Below, piece after piece: positions 1 to 6,247 of a stretch of DNA of 8,577 nt. This DNA is from an uncultured Clostridia bacterium. Its GTDB lineage: Bacteria > Bacillota > Clostridia > Oscillospirales > Ruminococcaceae. The DNA is taken from the NCBI GenBank assembly GCA_947175045.1, contig CAMWLH010000069.1:1-8577 (forward strand). Reading direction: 5' to 3'. The position numbers were made by a program, and so were the translations under genes. Below the pieces are notes generated by a model. The model worked only from the letters and a program-made list of their open reading frames with translations, was not told the DNA's origin and ran no database searches. Position 1 is the first letter of the stretch; each line of letters starts with the position of its first letter.

Positions 1-126
1 CGAAGCGAGTGACCGAGAGTGCTTGCGGGAATTTTGAAATTCTTTTAAATCATTTGCTCCTCGTCAACATATATTAACAGCTTTTAGTCAACATAGCATA
101 AAGGGATAACAGCTCAGATCAACCTA

Positions 127-160
127 TATAAAAATCCGCCCTCTGAACGAGAGCGGATTT
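127..160 (-). terminator. Rho-independent terminator of the leftward fliK-like/flhB-like unit
   Basis: An 8-bp stem (AAATCCGC at 132-139 with GCGGATTT at 153-160) continues, after one C/A mismatch, into a CTC/GAG stem (141-143 with 149-151) around a TGAAC loop. Read on the minus strand the stem runs straight into a T-rich tail (TTTTTATAT, partly from the stem end). It lies 19 bases beyond the last stop codon of the minus-strand remnant gene, as expected for the end of that transcript. The plus-strand side ends in CAATTTG, so termination is better supported leftward. Confidence 0.8.
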
Positions 161-179
161 CAATTTGAGGAGATCGCTT

Positions 180-531
180 TTATTGCTCCCCTAACCCAAG
201 ATATTGCATAATATCCCCCGCGAACCGGTTGCCGCAGCGGGCAAGCTCGCCCGGAACGCGTTCCGTGCCAAGACGCGTGGTGTGCCAGTTATCCTTGGGA
301 CACCGTAAAGATCCACCGGGCAGACGATAAGCTCCGTTTCGGGGAACGCGAGCTGATACAGCATAAGGCAGCGCCGGGCATGGAAGGATTTGCATACATA
401 ATCGCGGTCTTGATCTTCAGCCCGCGCTCGTCGGCGACCCTGCGCGAGAAAAACGCGTTGTCGCGGGTGTGCCCCGACTAATCCGCGGCAAAAATAAATT
501 CCGTGATGTCAGAAATTATGCGGTCGTTCAT
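180..531 (-). pseudogene. Decayed YdcF/DUF218-family protein remnant
   Basis: This is a broken gene. The start ATG (531-529) lies one base after the stop of the flhB-like gene, so it was probably translationally coupled. Seventeen codons (beginning MNDRIISDITEFIFAAD) lead to an in-frame TAG at 480-478. The frame then resumes with SGHTRDNAFFSRR, shifts by one missing base near 398, continues as VCKSFHARRCLMLYQLAF and CPVDLYGVP, and shifts again by one missing base near 295. It ends KDNWHTTRLGTER to a TAA at 182-180. The TRDNAFFSRR and KSFHARRC motifs are typical, as I recall the family, of clostridial YdcF/DUF218 (ElyC/SanA-like) envelope-associated proteins. Intact members are clearly longer, with a Gly-rich N-terminal strand-loop between the FIFA start and the TRDNA motif; that segment is absent, which implies a large internal deletion. 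The two missing bases restore a length divisible by three. I consider it non-functional; sequencing error could explain a frameshift but not all four lesions. Confidence 0.8.
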
Positions 532-532
532 G

Positions 533-841
533 TCACTTGTTCCTCATATCATTTGCCGTATACACCACCTCGGCATAGATAGACGCCACTATCTGATAAA
601 GCTCCTTGGGAATGGTTTCTCCCGAGTTAAGCATTACCAGCAGCGCCGCAACACTGTCGTCACGATAGATCGGCACTCCCGATTCGTCCGCGATATTCAC
701 TATTCGCTGCGCAAGCTCGCCCAGCCCCGAGGCTACTACCACGGGAGCGTAATTAACATCGGGATTGTATTTAAGCGCTACCGCCGCGTTCTGCCCGTAA
801 AGGCGCTTGTTGGTTGAGGGGAGCTTTTGTTGTTCACTCAT
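533..841 (-). CDS. Stand-alone FlhB C-terminal-domain (YlqH-like) protein
   Basis: This 102-residue protein matches the cytoplasmic tail of the flagellar/type III export gate protein FlhB after its autocleavage site. It has the tail signatures VALKYNPDVNYAPVVVASG (about residues 21-39), the GLGELAQRIVNIADESGVPI segment (39-58) and IPKELYQIVASIYAEV (76-91). It lacks the membrane helices and the NPTH autocleavage motif, so it cannot be a full FlhB. Such small FlhB-like proteins (YlqH of Bacillus subtilis) occur in many Firmicutes, usually just downstream of a FliK-like gene, as here; their exact function is not settled. A plausible role is binding export substrates or FliK-type proteins. The start is supported by GGAGG at 852-848, six bases before the ATG. 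It lies 217 bases downstream of the fliK-like gene, and its stop is separated by one base from the start of a broken YdcF-family gene. Confidence 0.85.
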   Translation of the reverse strand: MSEQQKLPSTNKRLYGQNAAVALKYNPDVNYAPVVVASGLGELAQRIVNIADESGVPIYRDDSVAALLVMLNSGETIPKELYQIVASIYAEVVYTANDMRNK

Positions 842-867
842 GGGATACCTCCGTTAGTTTTTAATAA

Positions 868-1058
868 ATGTTGATCTTGGCTGATTATTTAAATTTGAAT
901 TTTCCTCACCGCTCCATCCGCCTGCGGCGGATTGCGCTAGCCCGCCGCGAAAGCTCCGTTTCGCTTCGCTCGACTGCGCTTCCGCAGCGGCTTGCGGAAA
1001 ATTCCTGCGTGGGCGTTATGCCGCTCTATGTGAGTACTGCTTTTGCTTCTTGATTAAA
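868..1058. repeat. Intergenic GC-rich array of three hairpins
   Basis: The gap between the fliK-like and flhB-like genes has no credible gene. It holds three consecutive inverted repeats: TCCGCC-TGC-GGCGGA at 917-931, GCGAAA-GCTCCG-TTTCGC at 947-964, and TTCCGC-AGCGGCTT-GCGGAA at 980-999. They begin 30 and 33 bases apart. None is followed by a T run on either strand, so they are not ordinary terminators. The words CGCTTCG and CTTGCGG recur, in one orientation or the other, in the first 35 bases of the window. This suggests a dispersed REP-like intergenic element, possibly acting as an RNA processing or stability signal between the two genes. The identity as a repeat family is inference. Confidence 0.5.
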
Positions 1059-3347
1059 TTATACACGCTTGTTCAGCGAGGTTCTTCTGTCAAGTATCTT
1101 GGGGAATATATCGGGAAGATTATGCGGCTTTTTCAGCGGCGCTGTCTCAAAGGTCTTGGCGTTATAGCCGATATTGCGGATTATTTTGTTTATCCGCTGC
1201 TTCATAGGCTCTATCTGGTTTTCAAATCTGTTGGGATACAAAAGCGCTATATTCACGTCCTCGCCCAGCGCGTACATATCCAGCTCAAAGCGCCCTATGC
1301 TTTCCACATCAAAAGTCAGGAACAAGTGATAATTGCGCTGCGTCGAGGGAGTATTGTTTGGGTTATTCTCGTCGTTATCAACCCACAACTCCCCGAACGC
1401 CTTTGTGCCGTCAACGTCCAGCGGCAGTATATAGTGCGCCAGCGGAGTGAACACCCCCGGAGCATTAAGCAGACTTTGCAGCAGATTTGACGCGTTGAAG
1501 CTGTCAAGTGATTTCAGCGCGGGGTGGTTGATGTTCTCCTGGATAAAATCCGTAAGGCTGTCCAGCGTGGAGCTTACGGGCGGACGCACGCCGTGCTGCG
1601 GCAGCTCGTTTTTTACCGACATTCTGTCAATAATATCCACAAACGACCCGTAAAGCCGCTCTCTTATGGGAATATCCGGCATCGCGCGCAGCATTTCGTT
1701 CAGCTTGTCGATAAGCTCCTGCATGGTGTTTATCTTGGAAAGATCGTTCATCAGCTCCGCTGTGTTCTCGCCGCTCCTGTCGCTGATAAACAGACCCTTT
1801 GTCAAAGTCTTTACCGCGTCCATTCCGCCGATCTTTCCGCGGATATAGTTGTTCATCGTGCGCTCGATATTATACCCGCTCTGCTTCAGCCGGTTCATAT
1901 ACCCCTTTTCGCTCATGCTTTCAAACAGATTTTTCCTGTAACCTGTCAGTACGTCGGGCTCGTCTTCGGGATTATCAACAAAGTTTTCCTCTGAATTTAC
2001 GTCATTTTGCCGAATATCATCATTAACTTCCTTAAAATTTAAATTTTTGTCGTTCTGATTAGCTGAAAGTGGTTGATTTTGTTGAAGATTTGTAGTATAA
2101 TTATCTATGGGGTTATCTGCGCGTAAATTTTCGCCGTCTCCCCCTTGATTCCGAGATATGTCGGATACGGGATTTTCATCGGATACCGCATCAGGGTTTT
2201 CACGCTGAGCGGCCTGGATATCGGCGGAAACCTCTTTGCCTGTAAGAGCCTCCTCGGAGAGTTCGTAGCCGTCTCCCCCGAAATTCTCCCTGACTCCCGC
2301 ACCGCCGTCGGGGTCGACATTATCGGCATGATCGGGCTGACCTATCATCGGCATATCATTGATATCCGATACGTCTTCGCCGACGTCGTCCGTAAAAGGA
2401 AAAGTCTGCTGCGGCTGAACGTTCTGGGTCTGCGCGGGAACCTCGTGGGAACCGCCCGGGTCCTGCATAGGCTGCTTGTCGAAGATAGCCGAGAAAAGGC
2501 GGTTGAAGGAGTTTTTCAGCGACTCGCGGAGAGTTCCCGACGATATCTGCGTAAGCAGAAGGTTGAAGTACTCCTTGCACATATAGGGGCTGTTGTTATA
2601 ACGCGAAAGGTTATGTACAATCAGCGGAATGAGCATCTGGGTCTTGTCGTCGTTCAGCAGGCTGCCGCTCACGTCCTTGAGGATATTGAGCGTTTCGCCC
2701 TTGAGGTAGTCGAAATATTTGTCCGCGTCCTGCGCGCCCCACTGCTGCGAAAGATTAAGCAGCTTGGCGGACAGCTTCTCGTTGGGAGCGTAGTAATCCG
2801 AAAGGAATTTCATGTTGGCACGCAGCGCACCGAGTATCTCGCTCTTGTTCTGGGCAAAGTTGAGGGATTTCAGAAGATTTCCGATAAGCTCCTTGGTCTC
2901 GGGGTCGGTGGTGGTCTGGGCTACCTCGCGGAGAACGTCGTAGAACTCGTGACCGCTGAACATTGTGTTCTGCTGCTCCTGATTCTGTATCTCCTGCACA
3001 AGCTGCTCGGGGGTAACATAAAGCTCCTTGGCGAGATTCTCCAGGCCGCCGTAAAGCTCGGTATGACCCGTAATCAGCGCCTGATTGAGAACCTCCACGT
3101 TAAGCAGGTCTTTAAGAGTTTCCACCGCCATGGTCGGGTCTTTGGCAATCTGTACGGAAAGCGGGATAAGGTCACGGTTACCCATTTCCAGCCTGCCGCG
3201 CTTGCCGGCGTCGCCGGAACCGCCCGCCGCGTTAGCGCCTGTAAGGCGTACCACGTCAAAGGGCTCGGTATTCTCATCCTGCTGCCGCGGGCTGTAATTA
3301 TAGTTTTTAGCGGTTATTGGGTTGTTGATCTGCGGTATCTGCGCCAT
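1059..3347 (-). CDS. FliK/YlqG-like flagellar hook-length-control-type protein
   Basis: This 762-residue soluble protein shows no signal peptide or membrane segment. An N-terminal helical region (about residues 60-290) is followed by a long, low-complexity linker rich in Asp, Asn, Glu, Gln and Gly (about 292-465), then a second helical region (about 466-625). The C-terminal domain (about 635-735) contains LPLDVDGTKAFGELWVDND and then LFLTFDVESIGRFELDMYAL. This strand pattern resembles the FliK C-terminal (Flg_hook) domain, as in YlqG of Bacillus. The three-part architecture with a disordered middle is typical of FliK-type molecular rulers, whose C-terminal domain contacts FlhB; here an FlhB-C-like gene follows. 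It is probably not the principal FliK, which usually sits in the hook operon. The start is supported by AAGGAG at 3362-3357, nine bases before the ATG. The linker DNA around 1970-2110 is clearly more AT-rich than the rest of the gene. The family call is by domain pattern and neighbour; exact function is unknown. Confidence 0.7.
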   Translation of the reverse strand: MAQIPQINNPITAKNYNYSPRQQDENTEPFDVVRLTGANAAGGSGDAGKRGRLEMGNRDLIPLSVQIAKDPTMAVETLKDLLNVEVLNQALITGHTELYGGLENLAKELYVTPEQLVQEIQNQEQQNTMFSGHEFYDVLREVAQTTTDPETKELIGNLLKSLNFAQNKSEILGALRANMKFLSDYYAPNEKLSAKLLNLSQQWGAQDADKYFDYLKGETLNILKDVSGSLLNDDKTQMLIPLIVHNLSRYNNSPYMCKEYFNLLLTQISSGTLRESLKNSFNRLFSAIFDKQPMQDPGGSHEVPAQTQNVQPQQTFPFTDDVGEDVSDINDMPMIGQPDHADNVDPDGGAGVRENFGGDGYELSEEALTGKEVSADIQAAQRENPDAVSDENPVSDISRNQGGDGENLRADNPIDNYTTNLQQNQPLSANQNDKNLNFKEVNDDIRQNDVNSEENFVDNPEDEPDVLTGYRKNLFESMSEKGYMNRLKQSGYNIERTMNNYIRGKIGGMDAVKTLTKGLFISDRSGENTAELMNDLSKINTMQELIDKLNEMLRAMPDIPIRERLYGSFVDIIDRMSVKNELPQHGVRPPVSSTLDSLTDFIQENINHPALKSLDSFNASNLLQSLLNAPGVFTPLAHYILPLDVDGTKAFGELWVDNDENNPNNTPSTQRNYHLFLTFDVESIGRFELDMYALGEDVNIALLYPNRFENQIEPMKQRINKIIRNIGYNAKTFETAPLKKPHNLPDIFPKILDRRTSLNKRV

Positions 3348-3361
3348 CTTTGTTCACTCCT

Positions 3362-3388
3362 TAAATCGGGTAATTCATAAGCCGAACG
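3362..3388 (+). promoter_or_regulatory. Candidate sigma-28 (SigD/FliA-type) promoter for cheAWRB
   Basis: TAAA at 3362-3365 is followed after exactly 15 bases by GCCGAACG at 3381-3388, against the known SigD/FliA consensus of TAAA-N15-GCCGATAT. The -35 element matches fully and the -10 element matches in its first five bases. A start near 3395 would give a leader of about 150 bases before cheA that begins with the 3401-3425 palindrome. Control of chemotaxis operons by sigma-28 is common. The assignment is a motif match only. Confidence 0.45.
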
Positions 3389-3400
3389 GCTTTTGAAATA

Positions 3401-3425
3401 TATTCCGCGGTATACGCGGAGAATA
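3401..3425. promoter_or_regulatory. Palindrome in the divergent intergenic region
   Basis: TCCGCG (3404-3409) and CGCGGA (3415-3420) flank a GTATA centre. TATTC at 3401-3405 and GAATA at 3421-3425 extend the symmetry if a two-base bulge is allowed. The element lies between two face-to-face promoter candidates, so it could be an operator for both genes or a hairpin in either leader. There is no T run after it on either strand that would make it a clear terminator. Confidence 0.45.
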
Positions 3426-3459
3426 ATGATATATAAGCATCTTGTGTTTATTATATCAT

Positions 3460-3487
3460 AAATCGGTCAAATAATAAAGGGCTTTTC
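3460..3487 (-). promoter_or_regulatory. Candidate sigma-28-type promoter for the fliK-like gene
   Basis: On the minus strand, GAAA (3487-3484) is followed after 16 bases by ACCGATTT (3467-3460). The CCGAT core of the sigma-28 -10 element is intact, while the -35 element has one mismatch to TAAA. A start near 3453 would give a leader of about 105 bases to the fliK-like ATG. A TATAAT hexamer just downstream (3459-3454) offers an alternative vegetative -10 element, but I see no good -35 box at the right distance for it. Confidence 0.4.
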
Positions 3488-3542
3488 AAAAAATATTTCA
3501 AAGAATAAACGCTAAGCGCGTATTCGGAAAGGAATTGATATT

Positions 3543-5639
3543 ATGGCAAAAATAGAACCCGGCATGGAAGCTATGCTTGACATGTACTTCTATGAAACGA
3601 ACTCTCTTCTGGAGCAGCTTGATGAGATACTGCTCCGCACAGAGCAGGCTAACGCCTTCGAGAGCGATGACATCAAGGAGATTTTCCGCATAATGCACAC
3701 GATCAAGGGGTCGTCGGCAATGATGGGGTTTGACAATCTTTCGGTGCTCGCGCATAAGGCGGAGGATATGTTCTTCGTTATCCGCGAAAACCCGGACGTT
3801 ATCACGGACGTGAGCTTCGTGTACGACCTAGTATTCCAGGTATCCGACTCCTACAAGGCACAGATCGAGGCTATTCAGAACAACGTCGGCGGAGAATACG
3901 AGCTGACGGACTTCGACGACTTGATAGACAAGCTGATGAAGGGTCGTGACACTCTTCTCGGCGAGACCTCGGGCGCGGCTCCCGCTCCCGCCTCCAACGA
4001 AAAGCCCAAGACTACCGTAAAGGTATACTTTGAGGAGGGCTGCCAGATGGAAAATCTGCGCGCTTTCCTGCTGATAAACACCATAAGGGACGACTGCTCT
4101 TTCCTGGAGTTTACGCCGAACGATGTGGAGACCAACTCCGAATCCTCTAAGATAATCATGGAGCAGGGCTTCCTTATCACGTTCGTTCCGATAGACGATA
4201 CGGATTCCATTCTTAAACAGGTGGAAAGCGCGCTTAACGTTCAGGCGTATGAGGTTGGCGAAACGGGTGACTCGTCAAAGCCGGCAGCCGCGCCCGTGCC
4301 CGCAGCGGAGCTTCCGCCCGAGCCGGAGACGGTAAAGGAAACGATTCCCGAAGTTGCGGCTCCCGCACCCGCTCCCACGCCCGCGCCCGCTCCCACTCCC
4401 ACAGCGCCCACCGCAATAGAAAAGGCACAGGCGGCGGTGGCTCAGGCACAGGCGTCAAGCGGCGCGCAAAAGCAGAGCCTTATCAGCGTAAACCTGGCAA
4501 AGCTGGACGCGCTGCATGATATCGTCGGCGAGATCATCACCACCGAGTCGATGGTCATCTCCAACCCCGACCTGGAGGGTCTGGAGCTGGAGAGCTTCAA
4601 CAAGGCGGCAAGAGAGCTGAGAAAGCTCACCAGCGAGCTCCAGGATACGGTCATGTCCATAAGAATGGTACCGCTCGCGGGCGTGTTCCAGAAGATGAAC
4701 AGGATCGTGCGCGACATGAGGAAAAAGCTGGGCAAGGAGGTCGACTTCGTTATCGAGGGCGAGGACACGGAGGTAGACAAGTCCATTGTGGACAGCCTGC
4801 AGGATCCGCTGATGCACCTTGTCAGAAACTGCATGGATCACGGTATAGAGGAGCACGTTGAGGACAGAATCAACGCGGGCAAACCCGAAAAGGGCACTCT
4901 GAAACTCATCGCGCAGAATGCCAGCGGCGAGGTAATCATTACCGTTTCCGACGACGGTCAGGGCATCGACCCCGAAAAGATAATGAACAAGGCGAGAAGG
5001 CAGGGCATTCTTACCAAGCCCGAGAGCGAATATACAGAAAAGGAAATACAGAATCTCATTCTTCTCCCCGGCTTCTCCACCAACGAGACCGTTACCGAGT
5101 TCAGCGGGCGCGGCGTCGGTATGGACGTTGTAAAGGCCAACATCGAAAAGTGCGGCGGCGTTATCATCGTTGACTCCACCAAGGGCGAGGGCACGAGCTT
5201 CATTATAAAGATACCGCTCACAATGGCGATAATCGACGGTATGGAGGTAACCTGCGGCGATCTGGTGTTTACTGTGCCGATCTCCACCATCAAGCAGAGC
5301 TTCAAGGCGGAATCGAGCCAGATGCTCCGCGATACTGGCGGAAACGAAATGATAATGATACGCGGCGTATGCTATCCTATACTCAGAATGCATGAGAAAT
5401 TCGGCATAGAAACCGAGGTAACCAACCTTGAGGACGGTATATTGCTGCTGGTTGAGGCGGATAATAAGGCGGTATGCCTGTTCGCGGACAAGCTCATAGG
5501 TGAGCAGCAGGTAGTCGTAAAGCCCTTCCCGAAGTACCTCTCACGCTACAACATAAAGGACGAGGGACTTTCGGGCTGTACCATAATGGGCGACGGCAGC
5601 ATCTCGCTTATCGTTGACACCAACACACTTATCGGTTAA
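3543..5639 (+). CDS. cheA: Chemotaxis sensor histidine kinase CheA
   Basis: CheA autophosphorylates in response to chemoreceptor state and passes phosphate to CheY and CheB. All five domains are visible in 698 residues. P1 (Hpt, about 1-135) carries the phospho-acceptor His52 in IMHTIKGSSAMMGF. A P2-like response-regulator docking domain spans about 157-238. A Pro/Ala-rich linker covers 243-305. The P3 dimerisation helices are at about 313-376. The P4 ATPase has the N box MHLVRNCMDHGIE (424-436), the G1 box VSDDGQGID (468-476), an F-box region PGFST (509-513) and the G2 box GRGVGMD (522-528). The CheW-like P5 domain runs from about 560 to the end. No key residue is missing. The start is supported by AAAGGA at 3528-3533, nine bases before the ATG. 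It is the first gene of the operon, 15 bases upstream of cheW, with a candidate sigma-28 promoter about 180 bases upstream of its start. Confidence 0.98.
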   Translation: MAKIEPGMEAMLDMYFYETNSLLEQLDEILLRTEQANAFESDDIKEIFRIMHTIKGSSAMMGFDNLSVLAHKAEDMFFVIRENPDVITDVSFVYDLVFQVSDSYKAQIEAIQNNVGGEYELTDFDDLIDKLMKGRDTLLGETSGAAPAPASNEKPKTTVKVYFEEGCQMENLRAFLLINTIRDDCSFLEFTPNDVETNSESSKIIMEQGFLITFVPIDDTDSILKQVESALNVQAYEVGETGDSSKPAAAPVPAAELPPEPETVKETIPEVAAPAPAPTPAPAPTPTAPTAIEKAQAAVAQAQASSGAQKQSLISVNLAKLDALHDIVGEIITTESMVISNPDLEGLELESFNKAARELRKLTSELQDTVMSIRMVPLAGVFQKMNRIVRDMRKKLGKEVDFVIEGEDTEVDKSIVDSLQDPLMHLVRNCMDHGIEEHVEDRINAGKPEKGTLKLIAQNASGEVIITVSDDGQGIDPEKIMNKARRQGILTKPESEYTEKEIQNLILLPGFSTNETVTEFSGRGVGMDVVKANIEKCGGVIIVDSTKGEGTSFIIKIPLTMAIIDGMEVTCGDLVFTVPISTIKQSFKAESSQMLRDTGGNEMIMIRGVCYPILRMHEKFGIETEVTNLEDGILLLVEADNKAVCLFADKLIGEQQVVVKPFPKYLSRYNIKDEGLSGCTIMGDGSISLIVDTNTLIG

Positions 5640-5654
5640 AGGGAGGTTTATAGT

Positions 5655-6158
5655 ATGACTAATGACGTTATAAAAGAGGCGGTTGCCAAGCAGCAGTCGG
5701 GTGACAGAAAGCTGATCGCCGACAACAGCGTTCTCGGAAAGGCTATGACCTTTAATATAGGAGATCAGGTTTACGGTATTGAGATTCAGTATGTAAAGGA
5801 GATCATCGGGGTACAGCGCATTACAAAGGTTCCCCACGTCCCCTCTTATATAAAAGGTATTATCAACGTGCGCAGTAAGGTGGTTCCGATAATTGATATA
5901 AGAACGCGTTTCGGAAAGCCTGAGATACCCTACACCAACCGCACCTGCATAATCAGTCTCGAGCTGGGCGACGTTTCGGTGGGAATTATCGTTGACAGCG
6001 TCGCGGACGTAGCGGATATCCATACGGGAGAAATTTCCGCAACGCCCGATAATCACGCGGTGAACACCAACGATTTTATTCAATATATGATAAGATCCGA
6101 CGACACCACCAAGCTGATCCTTGATGTTGCTAAGCTGCTTGACGAGCAGGATATATAA
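5655..6158 (+). CDS. cheW: Chemotaxis coupling protein CheW
   Basis: This 167-residue protein is a single CheW-like double beta-barrel domain that links chemoreceptors to the P5 domain of CheA at the cytoplasmic face of the membrane. Recognisable segments are FNIGDQVYGIEIQYVKEII (33-51), then PHVPSYIKGIINVR (60-73) followed by VVPIIDIRTRFG (76-87), and GIIVDSVADV (110-119). The conserved Arg of the family NLRG motif is Arg73, but the following Gly is replaced by Ser (NVRSK). This may be a clade feature and I would not expect it to abolish function. An N-terminal extension of about 28 residues precedes the barrel. The start is set by GGGAGG at 5641-5646, eight bases before the ATG and directly after the cheA stop, so it is co-transcribed and probably coupled to cheA. 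With only one CheW here, the alternative identity CheV is excluded because no receiver domain follows. Confidence 0.97.
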   Translation: MTNDVIKEAVAKQQSGDRKLIADNSVLGKAMTFNIGDQVYGIEIQYVKEIIGVQRITKVPHVPSYIKGIINVRSKVVPIIDIRTRFGKPEIPYTNRTCIISLELGDVSVGIIVDSVADVADIHTGEISATPDNHAVNTNDFIQYMIRSDDTTKLILDVAKLLDEQDI

Positions 6159-6171
6159 AAAATTTCTGCAA

Positions 6172-6210
6172 GTTTTGTGCCGCGCCCACGGCGGCGCGGG
6201 GACACAAAAC
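6172..6210 (+). other. Long hairpin in the cheW-cheR gap
   Basis: GTTTTGTG (6172-6179) pairs with CACAAAAC (6203-6210), and CCGCGCC (6180-6186) pairs with GGCGCGG (6193-6199), with a CACGGC loop and a three-base GGA bulge on the 3' side. That makes 15 base pairs. The sequence after it is CCGAAAGG, with no T run, so it is not a standard terminator. It could be an RNA processing or stability element that sets the ratio of CheA/CheW to CheR, which is an inference. Confidence 0.6.
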
Positions 6211-6213
6211 CCG

Positions 6214-6247
6214 AAAGGAGGCGTGCTCCTTAACGGGAGCATAGTAT
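6214..6247 (+). promoter_or_regulatory. cheR leader with two ribosome binding sites and alternative hairpins
   Basis: Two possible ribosome binding sites precede cheR: AAAGGAGG (6214-6221), very strong but 26 bases from the ATG, and GGGAG (6235-6239), eight bases from it. The segment CTCCTT (6226-6231) can pair with AAGGAG (6215-6220). Alternatively, TGCTCC (6224-6229) can pair with GGAGCA (6236-6241). The two hairpins share bases, so only one can form, and each hides one of the sites. A second possibility is that the TGCTCC/GGAGCA hairpin loops out and brings the strong upstream site close to the start. Confidence 0.45.

Noticed and set aside
180..395. A 71-codon gene on its own at the left end
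   Set aside because: Its C-terminal half is the last frame of the broken YdcF-family gene and its N-terminal part is an out-of-frame reading of the conserved KSFHARRC region, so it is part of the pseudogene.
917..999. CRISPR array
   Set aside because: Three hairpins with spacing of about 30 bases, but they are different sequences, not identical direct repeats with spacers.
868..1053. Small plus-strand gene in the fliK-like/flhB-like gap
   Set aside because: The translation is Arg/Ser-rich read-through of GC-rich inverted repeats, with no ribosome binding site.
2145..3380. Plus-strand 411-codon open frame
   Set aside because: It lies antisense to the FliK-like gene, has no recognisable domain or good ribosome binding site, and is explained by codon bias of the gene on the other strand.
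3454..3470. Vegetative promoter TTGACC/TATAAT on the minus strand
   Set aside because: Both hexamers are present but only nine bases apart, too close for a sigma-70/SigA promoter.
4455..5393. Minus-strand 312-codon open frame inside cheA
   Set aside because: CheA is unambiguous across this stretch with all ATPase motifs; the antisense frame resembles no known protein.
6172..6210. Terminator after cheW
   Set aside because: The stem is strong but no T run follows, and cheR begins directly downstream in the same direction.
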